A stretch of DNA of 64,000 nucleotides from Plasmopara viticola (taxonomy: Eukaryota; Oomycota; Peronosporomycetes; Peronosporales; Peronosporaceae), in NCBI GenBank assembly GCA_001695595.3, contig MBPM02000018.1:868001-932000 (forward strand), given 5' to 3'. The position numbers and the translations under genes are program-made. A model generated the notes under the pieces. The model was given only the letters and a program-made list of their open reading frames with translations, was not told the origin of the DNA and made no database searches. Positions 11,465-21,700 of this stretch are shown here, in pieces (the stretch's first letter is position 1; every line of letters starts with the position of its first letter).

Positions 11465-12043
11465 ATGGCCAACGACCGTCACAGCAGCTTTCACCCTGTT
11501 CATCTCAACCTCGGCATGCGCGCACGTGCTAGCAAGTCGATGGACGACGGAGGTCGTTTGCGCAAACTCACGTCGTTAAGCTACTTGAGTGGCAAACTAC
11601 GTGGCATGTTTCACCGCGAACTTCGAGACACAATTACATGCGACGACGACGAGGAGCTGCCGCGCTGTAACAATCGCAATATTTATGAAATCATTCACCA
11701 AAACGAAGACGCGACACGCTTTGAGCATTTGGCCAAATTTAGTGATTGTATGCCTTGTGATCGACCTATGGCTTGCTCTACCAGTGCATTGGTGCTCACT
11801 GGAAAGTATGAGCCTAGCAAAGAGCAGCGCTGGTGTACGAACTGCTGTAAAGGTTTCCAACGTGGCCTTAGCCGTTTCGACCAGTACTGTGGACTGGACT
11901 GCAAGACAGCGCACCGCATGCGCCAAGCTTCTTACTTCCTTACTCCTCAATCGCCGTCTATGGTTTCTCAGGAGATGTTGGCTGTACGAGAGGCGGCAAC
12001 GCGTCCGCCGCCGCGCTATACCACCCGATCTGCCACCACTTAG
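11465..12043 (+). CDS. Small Cys-rich protein of unknown function
   Basis: The frame is open from a TTG at 11444, but the first ATG, at 11465, gives 192 residues and is preferred. The N-terminal half is Ser/Arg-rich (SLSYLSGKLRGMFHRELRD), which could be an amphipathic or targeting region. The centre has two Cys clusters: C-MPC-D before residue 110, then CTNCCKGF followed by YCGLDC, a spacing reminiscent of FCS/MYM-like or treble-clef zinc sites. The tail is Thr/Arg/Pro-rich. I do not recognise the family. It sits 231 nt upstream of the ARP2 start on the same strand, but eukaryotic neighbours need not be linked. Base composition and codon use look like those of the flanking genes, supporting a real gene. 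Confidence 0.6.
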   Translation: MANDRHSSFHPVHLNLGMRARASKSMDDGGRLRKLTSLSYLSGKLRGMFHRELRDTITCDDDEELPRCNNRNIYEIIHQNEDATRFEHLAKFSDCMPCDRPMACSTSALVLTGKYEPSKEQRWCTNCCKGFQRGLSRFDQYCGLDCKTAHRMRQASYFLTPQSPSMVSQEMLAVREAATRPPPRYTTRSATT

Positions 12044-12274
12044 TAATACGGGGCATATTAAATTGCCGTGTACTATATGCGATATAGAAAGGAAAGACTC
12101 ATTATGTAATTAAGCGAACCTATTTTTAACGAGCTCAATTTTATTGCACTAAATTACTGTCCTATTGTGGCTGTGTCGATTAAGTACGATTCTGTCGCAG
12201 ATGTAAAGTACACTACTTACGGGGGGCGTGAATCACACTTTCCGAGTCAGAGTGCCGGTGACCTGAACGTAGCA

Positions 12275-13585
12275 ATGGTGGCCGCCAACAAGATCGTGGT
12301 TTGCGACAACGGCACGGGAGTACGTCGCTCAAAGTGTTTACAACAAGAAAGCCCTTTTTTGACCTTCTTTAATTCTTGTCTTACAAATGCAGTTTGTCAA
12401 GGCTGGCTTTGCCGCCGAGAACTTCCCAAAGGCCATTTTCCCGTCTCTTGTGGGGCGACCCGTGCTGCGCGCTGAAGAGGCGGTGCAGACGGATATTTTG
12501 CTTAAAGTACGGCTGGAAACTGTTTGAGTTTGATATTCCAAACAAAGTTAAACATGCCTAATTGTGTACTGCAGGATATTATGTTCGGCGATGAGGCTGC
12601 GGCCGTGCGGTCGAACCTTGAGATCTCGTACCCAGTTGAAAACGGCATTGTTAAAAATTGGGCCGATATGGAAAAGCTGTGGGACTACACCTTTGAAAAA
12701 CGTCTGGGCATTGACCCAAGGGACCACCGTATCCTGCTCACAGAGCCGCCATTAAATCCTAAGCGCAACCGCGAGAAGCTTGTTGAGACCATGTTTGAAA
12801 AGTACGGCTTTGAAGGCTGCAACATCACGACGCAGGCTATGCTGACTCTGTACGCACAGGGTATAACCACGGGTGTGGTTATTGACACGGGGGACGGTGT
12901 CACACACGTTGTACCAGTGTACCAGGGGTACGTCCCCCAGCATCTGATTTGTCGCTTGGACGTCGCTGGCCGCCACATAACCAACTACCTCATCAAGCTC
13001 ATGCTGCTACGCGGATACCCTCTGAACCGCACAGCTGATTTTGAGACGGCCCGTCAAATAAAAGAAAAATGGTGTTACGTGGCTTACGACACGACGGCCG
13101 AGCGCAAATTGGCTTTGGAAACAACGATCCTCGAAGAATCGTATGAACTGCCAGATGGTCGTGTGGTACGACTGGGTCGTGAACGCTTTGAGGCACCAGA
13201 AGCCTTGTTCAATCCAAGTTTGATTGATGTTGAAGGCGCTGGACTAAGTGACATGGTGTTTGATATGTGCATGAAAGCTGACATTGATCTGCGTACAGAG
13301 TTTTTTAAAAATGTCGTGCTTTCGGGTGGCTCGAGTATGTACCCGGGTCTACCAAGTCGTTTAGAAAAGGACATCAAACAGCGATACCTTACTGATGTGC
13401 TTAAGGGCGATAAAGCTCGACTCAGCAAGTTTCGCTTGCGCATTAATGACCCGCCTCGCCGCAAACACCTGGTATTTCAAGGTGGAAGCGTACTCGCTGA
13501 CGTCATGAAGGACAATGATGCATTTTGGCTGCTAAAGAAAGAATACAATGAGCAAGGTCTGCGTATCCTGGACAAGCTGCAGTAA
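12275..13585 (+). CDS. ARP2: Actin-related protein 2 (Arp2/3 complex subunit), three exons
   Basis: Exons 12275-12319, 12393-12506 and 12575-13585, with GT-AG introns of 73 and 68 nt, give a 389-residue protein against about 394 in animals. The text follows ARP2 closely rather than conventional actin: VVCDNGTG joined to FVKAGFA, then [73 protein letters not shown] and [18 protein letters not shown]2 pairs with ARP3 to nucleate branched actin filaments in the seven-subunit Arp2/3 complex in the cytoplasm. The nucleotide-binding phosphate loops (DNGTG and DTGDG) are intact. The first intron falls inside the first phosphate loop region. A longer in-frame extension before 12275 has no family similarity, so the ATG at 12275 (M-V-A-A-N-K) is chosen. 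The gene ends 145 nt from the end of the convergent Dicer gene. Confidence 0.95.
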
Positions 13586-13730
13586 TTTTCAGAACAACGA
13601 AAATGTGCATAAGCTGATGTTACTTTTCATCTTTTCCCATCAAATTTTGGTCGTGTTTCAATGAAAAAGTAGAAGAAAAATAATTTGTCGACATGTTTCA
13701 CACTCAAGAATGATGATTATCGTCTATCCG

Positions 13731-16700
13731 TTAGTCCTCGTCACTCGAAAACATTAAATCTTCCATCACCTCATCACCATCATCGTCTATTGCTAGCCCA
13801 CTTTCGTGACAAACATAAGCGTACGCATCTTTTCCCACAGTCTCCAGCAGTGGGCCCATAAAAACATCGCGAACAAGCTGCAAATCTCGGCCAGAGTCCA
13901 AGAAAACTGCTGCAACAAGCGCTTCGAACACGTCTGCAAACATTTTCGGCAGCGAGTGATTATTAACACTGTTTAAGACGCTCTTGCCCTTTGTCTTGTG
14001 TTTCCGTGTTACTCCAACGACTGCAAATGCTGGACTCAGACCCGTGTTTGCTTCAATGCGCGCGTATTTACGCTCAATGTTAGCAACACGGTCCATTGTT
14101 TCCCGATCGATTCGAACGGCTCCTGCATAGATACATTCGTCGACGCCAAAACAAGCCAACGCCGTTTTGCCCAGCGCATCATTTGATACCGTTGCACTTT
14201 TCCATTGTGACAGCGAACCGGGAAGCCATTTATCGTACATTAAAAAGGCGTATGACAGAGTCAAATACTCAATCAACGCATCGCCGAGGTACTCTAGCCG
14301 CTCGTAGTCACCCTTCCATACTGTTTTCTGCTTTTTGCATACTTTATCCCCATCACTACTTCCACCGATTTCATCGTCTGCCAACTGATCGTCCATTTGA
14401 TCGAAATGCAAGACAAGTTGGCCAACGGAAGGGTGCGTCAAAGCCTCCAGCATTAAACGCTTGTTACGAAATGTGTATTTTAAACGCTGCTGAAGCAGCA
14501 TGAGTCGCTTTGGCAGATCTTCAAACTGTGGCACATTAAAATTGATACTTAGGGGGTGCTGATCCGATCCGCGTGACGTCATTGCTGCATCATACAGCTC
14601 GTTTGGAAAACAATCCGGGTAGAACGGCCGGGCAAAGTCAGAAGACGGGTGCTCGAGGACACTAACCCCGATCCACTTGAGAAAATAGCGAGCACCTTTT
14701 TCTCCTTGACCAACCAAGTATGCACCAGTAATAGCCTCAAGAACATCGGCGATCCACTTAGCTGGTGCCACCACCGGATCAGGCGTCTTTCCCATGCATG
14801 AAGGCTTCCAACACTGAAAAGGATGCTGCTCTACTTCGGCCGGGTATAAAATGTAATGATGCAAGCGAGCTGCTAAAGCAAATTGGTTAAGTCGGTCGTT
14901 GCGAATGATATCACGACGAAGCTGAGTGAGCTGCCCCTCCTGAAAAATATCTTTGCGCTGCTCAAACATGTACCTCGAGGTCTCGAGTTTGAGAAACGTG
15001 TCTCCAAGTATTTCCAGCCGCTCATATGCAGGTTTTGTGGTCGCGTCGTCCAGCAACGACATATCGAGCTCCAAGCCAATCTCTCCCATGAGGTGGGAAA
15101 TTTGGCACTTGCGTTCAAATTCATACAGAAGTGGCACTAGTCCCATCGCATCGAAAAAACGACTTTTAGTCAATCGCAAACGCGATGTGTACTGCGGAAT
15201 CAGCCAGCGCTCATTAAATTTAGTCTTGTATTGTGCAATGCTTCCTTCGTCATTATTACGTTGCATTACTCTGCGAATTATAGGTACGATAGGAGGGGTT
15301 TGAATGCCATATATCAGCGGCTGGCCATTATCAGCTTCCTCAAGCTGTTGACGAGTATGCCAACGACCTAGAATTGGATTTCCGGGCGTTGACTTCCCTT
15401 TTTTCAAGTGATCCGCCCAAGCTTGATCATCCGCCAAATACTCTTCGCGAATATCGTCCACGCTGCGATCCGACAATTCCTGCACCACGTAGCTAACGTT
15501 TAGGCGATGCGTTGGAACGCAAATCCACTCACTGATTATATCCTTCCCCCCAGTAGCGCCTTCTGCAGGCAATGGCCATAAAGGCTCGAGTAGAGGCTTT
15601 TCGATGATGTCACGAACATACTTCCAGTCCAGTGATAGCGAGGGCGATGGCGATGTTACGTCCATCACGCTCGGTGCAACCAAATACCCCTTGTCATTCT
15701 GTTCGGAAAATTCATTCCACACGTTATCACTTGCAATATCTACGTTACGCACTGCGTCTTGTACTCCCATACATACCAGACGCATTATTATTAAATGAAA
15801 GTGTAGCACATCATGAAGCTCCTGCTTTGTCAAAGTAAGCTTTACCGGTCGCTTTGCTAACGTGATCGGCTGAATCTCTGGTGACATCACGCCACCAGTT
15901 GCAAAATCATAGCGCCAGCCTGTGTTGGTATTACCAGTATATAACTCATTAGTCGCCAAGATAGCGTAGCGTGCTCCACTGAGGCCGTAAAAATACATTG
16001 TAATCGACCATTCCTCTCCTTCTTCACAACTTGTAAAATCTTTTTGCATAAGACTACGGATCGGGCGTAAACTTAACTCCACCGCACTTACCGGTGGTAA
16101 GTCGTAAGATGACTGTGTCGACAGATCCTTAAGCTGTGTTTGACATAACGGAGCTTCTTCGTTCTCTCCAAGTACAATTGTATTATCTCCTGCAGTGCAC
16201 TCGCCGTTGCTCGTCTCAGGCCTTTTGTCATCTTCATGAATGGTACTTATTTGGTCGTCCAAGAGTTTGGATCGAAAATGTCGATCAAGCAACCCCTTTT
16301 TCAGCAGTTCTTGAATTGCTTTGAAGGCAACAATACCCTTTGCTTCCTCTTGACTATTCACTTGGTGCGAATGAAGCTGTTTTTTAATACCCAGGGCACC
16401 TGGTAATTTAAGTGTCGCTGTATAGTGAAATCGTGCATCCGAAATAGAAATAGCTTCTTCGTCACCATTGGTGCTTTCGTCTCCATTCTCGTCAATAGCA
16501 GCTTTAGCTCGTTGCTCTGCCTCAGTTTTTAGCTCGTCAATCTTGTCGGTCAGTTTTGCATTAAACTTAAGCAGCTTCTTCTTTGCCCTTTTTAGTGAAG
16601 GTGTCATGTGCTTCACGATAGAAATCCGTCTGACAATGTACTGCGGGCGACGGTCGTACGTATCCAGTCCAGGAAGGGTATCACAAAAGTTACTTAGGCA

Positions 16701-18701
16701 TAGTACGCTTTTCGCCACGTTCATAATAGCTTTTGTGTCATGATTGACAATCTCGTATGGATTTACAATAGGTTGCACTCGCTTCTGTATCACCGAATGT
16801 CGCCGTTCCACTTGCAGTGAGGCCAGGGTAGAATCTGCGGGATATGGTGTAGCACTTTCTACCGAAGAAGTTGGTGAAGGCTTCTGCAGATTGTTGCCAT
16901 TACTCGAATAAATGCTGGCTAATTGAGTAGCTGTGGCTTGAGCTTGATTGTTTTCGTGCTCGAGGCGTACGAAGTCCTGCATTTTGCGAACAAGTCCTTC
17001 AAACTTCTTCCGAGCCACCATCGTATCTTCCGTGATGTACTTAATTAACCCCTTTGAAATATCTGCACGTTTTCCGAATTCGTATAATTTGTCAGGCTCC
17101 AGTAATTCGTCCATTATTACTACAAGATCACACGGGGGTGGAGTCATGCGCATTTTCTGTGAGCTACTTGCCACTGATGTGGTCACCATTATCTTTGTTT
17201 TATAGCTAGTAAACATTTGCATCACTTTTAAAAACGATGAAAACCGCAGCGCGCCAGATATACGAGCGTTGCTACTGCCAAGCATGCAGCAGCTTGGAGG
17301 TAAGTCCAAATCGGTCAATGCAGCCGTCACATACTCGGCTACGACGCGGCAGTGACACCGTCTTTCGAGAAACACCCAGGCTCGGATATTTTGTTCTTTG
17401 ATCGCATTAGTGAAGCGATTTCGCACTATCTCAGCGCACTTTAGAAGCCGTGGTGTCGCCTTTTTCGTTCCACTAAGCTTTGCTTGTGCAGAAAGCCACG
17501 ACAGCACTTTTAATATTGGCCGAATTTTAGCCTTAATACCCTCATCAATCTCTACGTCAGCCCCAATAAATTGTACAATTAATTGTTCCGCTTTCGCCGT
17601 TCGAGATGCTGTAGTTTCGCTGCCAGCGCTATCGTATCTCCTATTGATTTCTATCGTCTCCTGCTCGCTCACGTCTTCCTCAGTTGTTCCTTCTTTCAGA
17701 GTATTAAACAAGTCAGTTTTAACTCCTCCTTCAACTAAATCGTTCGTATCATCCTGTTTACGTTTTCTCCGATTGTTAACGTTGTCTGGGTCGAGCACAA
17801 TACACGCCTGTAAATTAATTTGCAATTCCAACTCGATAAACTTCCACAAACACCACTGCCCCAGGTGTTCTTTCACGGCTTCTGCGTCTTGAATGAAACG
17901 ATTGACCTTGTCCTGCTTTTTACGTTCATTATATATCGCGGCGGAATTTCCCAGCTCTAATTCCATGCGAAAAATACGTATTAAGTCGACCTTTTTATCG
18001 TTTTCACCGAGCAAAAAGTCCCTCACATTAACTGCTTTATCCTCTCTCGTATTCTCAAACACTTCGCAATGCAATGGTGGAAAAGTTGGCTCCATAGACG
18101 TCGAAGATAGCACTGGCAGCATATTTAAGACGTGAATGTGTTGCAGTAATGGATTCGTTACTGGATTCCAGTCCATTTTGGACGCTGGCAACCTCGACGT
18201 CGCAAAGATTCGCAGCGTCGCAATGATCGGTGACTCTTTCATCAAGCCCGTCAGTATTTTAAAAAAGGACGGCAACTCGGAGTGTACGAGATCCCAATCT
18301 TCTACTACAAGCATTTCCACATCTTTAATTGATAATATGCCTTTTCGCAGCATCTCTTGAAGGATCAGCGGTGACAAAACTGCGATCTGACCGCGAGCAG
18401 CTTGCAGTTGATTACGAACAAACGCTTCGTCCTCCAACCACCATCTTGCATTGTCTGAATCGCTACAGAGCACGCGAAGTCCACACAGTCTCGCTAGCTG
18501 CGTCTGTAGAGCCGATCGGCCCACAGGCGATGCAGCAATCGCCAATGCGTGTAGCTTCGGACTAGAGGCAGCGGCCTCGCACAGCAGTGCACAGCTTACA
18601 TGCGTCTTTCCTACAGACTGCGAACTACTCACTAACACGCTGCGATGTCGCGCCACAGCCACGATCTCCCGTTGGTGCTCCCACAACGAGGTGTCCATCA
18701 T
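13731..18701 (-). CDS. DCL1: Dicer-like endoribonuclease with twin RNase III domains
   Basis: A single exon of 1656 residues. It would cut double-stranded RNA into small RNAs for silencing. Order of domains: an N-terminal helicase-like region with a weakened motif I (SQSVGKT, residues 27-33; the usual first Ala/Gly is Ser) and a motif II reading VVEDWD (about 131-137) instead of DECH; a helicase C-like part with FGKRADISKG near motif VI; a Dicer dimerisation (DUF283-like) segment near 750-815 (LKLPGALGIKKQLHSHQV); a PAZ-like or platform region around 950-1150; RNase IIIa with ERLEILGD (about 1225) and ADVLEA (about 1315); and RNase IIIb with ERLEYLGD (about 1464) and ADVFEA (about 1586). All four acidic catalytic positions are present in both RNase III domains. 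There is no C-terminal dsRNA-binding domain; the protein ends in an acidic tail. The start is the tandem ATG at 18701, just before the helicase text, with an initiator-like sequence 14 nt upstream. The symbol is by size and architecture only. Confidence 0.9.
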   Translation of the reverse strand: MMDTSLWEHQREIVAVARHRSVLVSSSQSVGKTHVSCALLCEAAASSPKLHALAIAASPVGRSALQTQLARLCGLRVLCSDSDNARWWLEDEAFVRNQLQAARGQIAVLSPLILQEMLRKGILSIKDVEMLVVEDWDLVHSELPSFFKILTGLMKESPIIATLRIFATSRLPASKMDWNPVTNPLLQHIHVLNMLPVLSSTSMEPTFPPLHCEVFENTREDKAVNVRDFLLGENDKKVDLIRIFRMELELGNSAAIYNERKKQDKVNRFIQDAEAVKEHLGQWCLWKFIELELQINLQACIVLDPDNVNNRRKRKQDDTNDLVEGGVKTDLFNTLKEGTTEEDVSEQETIEINRRYDSAGSETTASRTAKAEQLIVQFIGADVEIDEGIKAKIRPILKVLSWLSAQAKLSGTKKATPRLLKCAEIVRNRFTNAIKEQNIRAWVFLERRCHCRVVAEYVTAALTDLDLPPSCCMLGSSNARISGALRFSSFLKVMQMFTSYKTKIMVTTSVASSSQKMRMTPPPCDLVVIMDELLEPDKLYEFGKRADISKGLIKYITEDTMVARKKFEGLVRKMQDFVRLEHENNQAQATATQLASIYSSNGNNLQKPSPTSSVESATPYPADSTLASLQVERRHSVIQKRVQPIVNPYEIVNHDTKAIMNVAKSVLCLSNFCDTLPGLDTYDRRPQYIVRRISIVKHMTPSLKRAKKKLLKFNAKLTDKIDELKTEAEQRAKAAIDENGDESTNGDEEAISISDARFHYTATLKLPGALGIKKQLHSHQVNSQEEAKGIVAFKAIQELLKKGLLDRHFRSKLLDDQISTIHEDDKRPETSNGECTAGDNTIVLGENEEAPLCQTQLKDLSTQSSYDLPPVSAVELSLRPIRSLMQKDFTSCEEGEEWSITMYFYGLSGARYAILATNELYTGNTNTGWRYDFATGGVMSPEIQPITLAKRPVKLTLTKQELHDVLHFHLIIMRLVCMGVQDAVRNVDIASDNVWNEFSEQNDKGYLVAPSVMDVTSPSPSLSLDWKYVRDIIEKPLLEPLWPLPAEGATGGKDIISEWICVPTHRLNVSYVVQELSDRSVDDIREEYLADDQAWADHLKKGKSTPGNPILGRWHTRQQLEEADNGQPLIYGIQTPPIVPIIRRVMQRNNDEGSIAQYKTKFNERWLIPQYTSRLRLTKSRFFDAMGLVPLLYEFERKCQISHLMGEIGLELDMSLLDDATTKPAYERLEILGDTFLKLETSRYMFEQRKDIFQEGQLTQLRRDIIRNDRLNQFALAARLHHYILYPAEVEQHPFQCWKPSCMGKTPDPVVAPAKWIADVLEAITGAYLVGQGEKGARYFLKWIGVSVLEHPSSDFARPFYPDCFPNELYDAAMTSRGSDQHPLSINFNVPQFEDLPKRLMLLQQRLKYTFRNKRLMLEALTHPSVGQLVLHFDQMDDQLADDEIGGSSDGDKVCKKQKTVWKGDYERLEYLGDALIEYLTLSYAFLMYDKWLPGSLSQWKSATVSNDALGKTALACFGVDECIYAGAVRIDRETMDRVANIERKYARIEANTGLSPAFAVVGVTRKHKTKGKSVLNSVNNHSLPKMFADVFEALVAAVFLDSGRDLQLVRDVFMGPLLETVGKDAYAYVCHESGLAIDDDGDEVMEDLMFSSDED

Positions 18702-18714
18702 GGTGTATGGATGC

Positions 18715-18728
18715 GGAATTCAGAGTGA
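18715..18728 (-). promoter_or_regulatory. Oomycete-type initiator element upstream of the Dicer gene
   Basis: On the minus strand the sequence TCACTCTGAATTCC lies 14-27 nt upstream of the Dicer ATG. It matches the oomycete initiator consensus (TCAYTYYNCAWTTT) at most positions. The short distance to the ATG is common in oomycetes, whose 5' leaders are brief. The match is by eye. Confidence 0.4.
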
Positions 18729-21700
18729 TGTTCGGTAAAATAAAAATTCGGGTCTTTTTGGTTAAGTTGATCTAAGATGACATTTTCTTTTTGGGGATAT
18801 TCCCGCGCATCATTATTTTCCCGCCTACTGGGACTAAAAACGTAATTTATGGTTTCGCCAATATATATCGACACTCCGATTACGATACTACTCGAAAATG
18901 CATTTTGGACTTTGTCCCATACAAATAGGTCCACACAGTGGGTAATACAGGTCCACAGGCGGATCCATCAACTGCGAATAACGTGGCTCCACAAGAGGAG
19001 AACGCGGATGCGATACAAAATCGAATCCTGGAAGTCAAGATTGGCCTCGTGATTGACGAGAAGACTCGTTCACAGTCGTCGACAATTTAGCTGAATTCTT
19101 TGTTGCGGTAGGTAAATATGCAATATTTGGCACTGCCAGAGGTGGAGCTACACACTTCGAATGCTGCATTCTTGGCTAGAATTAAAGGCAAATTTTTAAG
19201 AGGTGGCGTAAAGACGCAAAAACCTTTAAAGATATTGACCATTTTTGGCAAAGATGTCTTGAATAATTTTAACAGTCAGCGTACGCTGCGCATGGGCTCA
19301 GCTATCCAAAAAAATGGCAAGGATTCGGTTTATCCCTTACTGATGTAATACTCAGATATTAAATTTTGGGATCCATCTCAGGAAAGACAGAGATTACCCT
19401 CGTGTCAGGCACGAGTACTCTGTCATTAGGTGATGGCTACTGTCACGGGAGCATTGTTAAATGACTCATGTTCCCTTACCAATAGAGGTAAGGAATAGCA
19501 CTGTACTACAGCCAAAATGTCTGTAGTTGTCCCCGAGTTTCTGTGCTCAATAATACATAAAGTGCCAAGTAGCTCATGCTTAGAATAAGCTCGACAGGCA
19601 TACAAGTCTGCAAAAACGCTATTTCCAAGGATGCGTGTACATAAACAACCCTACCGGGTAGAGCGCTGGGTTCAGTAGACGGCTACTTTCAAATCGGTCG
19701 AATTTACTACTTAGAACGCCTGGCGTGGAATGGTCAGTGATACTGCAAAGGCTATGAAACGTTCCAGCCACCACTACGGTCCTTTGTTCAGACTAAATTC
19801 GGCAACATGTTTGTGCTTAAGCGCTGTGAAGGAGACCAGCCCGCTTTAATTACGACTTAGGGCAGGTATTAATGGGGACCAACTAGTTTTATGCCAAGTT
19901 TGACATACTTGTCTCCGCGGTTGAGAAGACTGAAATTTTAGGCGGCTTTGTAAGTAGCCAGGAGAGCTAGTAGGATCCTGAAATAAAGAAAGACGTACAG
20001 TAGGTCTCGCAATGTCTTTGACCGACATTATGAAATTCTGGGAGAGCCGGCACCAGGATATTCGAAATGTATCAAGAAACCCGTATCGCTTTTGCCGGAC
20101 GAGTCAAAGTTGCTTGGTGTCATTTGCAATGCTTTCAGCCATGCCATCGTTTGCGCGTTACTACAACTCATTGAGGACGGACACAAGCAACCAGCGAGTC
20201 ATCTTGCTGCTGATTAGAAGTACACCGATTGTAACAAGGATAGACCTTGGGTGAGGTCAAACTCGAATCCTAAAATCGGTTCAAACAACATCCCAGGCTA
20301 CCAAGGTCCAACAAATTACACTTAGATCCGGGAACAGCTTCTGATAGCTTCTCCCTGCTCGTGCTATCTAAAAGCTAAACTCAGCATATATTGCCACTTA
20401 GTTTCCTCGAAAGAAGTCGAGAGTACAAGGAATGCATTTGTATGAACTGCTCCTGTGCGCAGTCCATCTAAAAAGACGATAACTGCCTCGTGCTGTGAAA
20501 AAGCCTTGATGACCAAATTAGCCGGCAGAGCTGGACAAACCTTATAACCGCGATGGCTTGCAAGAAAGAGTGACTACACACGATAAGCATTGTAAGTGGT
20601 GTAAAGATATCTGGGTCGACTGACGCTTCGACTCATTCTGAGGGATTGCTCGGATGTGCCGCTTCATGTGCTTTTTCACCGAGGAGGCTCTCTCTTTCTC
20701 TTCATCAATACCAACGCAAACATCCTAGACATGTTGTCCTCCTTAGATCGTAGCAATAGTTTTTTTTCTCTCTCGAAGTCCTTTACGCCCACAATTGATG
20801 GCATTACTTTGGGTGGAACATCCGTCTTAGATGCCGGCATCATCAATGCAAACGACTTTACCACCTTCCGGTAAATATGCTTCATCAAAGTGTCCTCATA
20901 AAAAAATGCCTTTAAGCACGCATTGACGCATCGGGTCCTTCAGCAACCCTCGTGGGGGTCACGCGAGACTGTGAGCTCATTGGCCGCTCTTGTAAGCCCT
21001 TTAGCGTTAGAAGACTGCTTCATCCTTGCAGAAAAGTAGTCTAAAGGACTAAGGTGTAGATTGGCTACAAGTTATACCACATGCAGCCACATGCAGCGGG
21101 CTATGTGCTCTTCATTTTGACAAAGCGCGAGTACGGGCATCTAACATTGATTCTATAGCTAGCAAAAGTACAAGTCGCAGAATTCTACCAGCCTGCCTTT
21201 AAAAGTTAGTATTGGTCTTTGTATCAAGGCTTCGTATAGCTCTTGTTTATAACATGCAAAATTGATTCAATCGGGAGTTGTCGATTGAATCCCTGTGGTG
21301 TAATCTATAGACAGTCATGATATAACGTAGTAAAGTTTATGCATCAAACAGTGGTCATAAGACCACGTTTAAGCTTTTAATACTAAGAACACCGTCTAAA
21401 TAGTATCGGAGAGTAACGTGGTTAATGTTACACAATATGCTAAATCTGCGTGACCCCGTTACAACAAGACTTCTGATTAGTTTGTGAGCTGGATATGCCG
21501 TGTCTAGAACAGCACGAGCCCTGGATCCTTGGCGGGGCAACAAATGGCAACCATACACGAAAACTTTCACTGAGTCATTATATTAAGCCTGTTGTCCGTA
21601 TGGCTCCCTTGAATAAGATCCTAGACATTTTGAGCGGAGGGATAAAAAAAGGTGTCATTGTAACCACCGGAGGCTGACCTGGCGACGTCTTTAGCGTTCT

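Noticed and set aside
19650..19700. tRNA-like D-arm text gggtagagcgctgggttc
   Set aside because: No acceptor stem or T-arm at the expected distances; at best a remnant of a tRNA-derived SINE.
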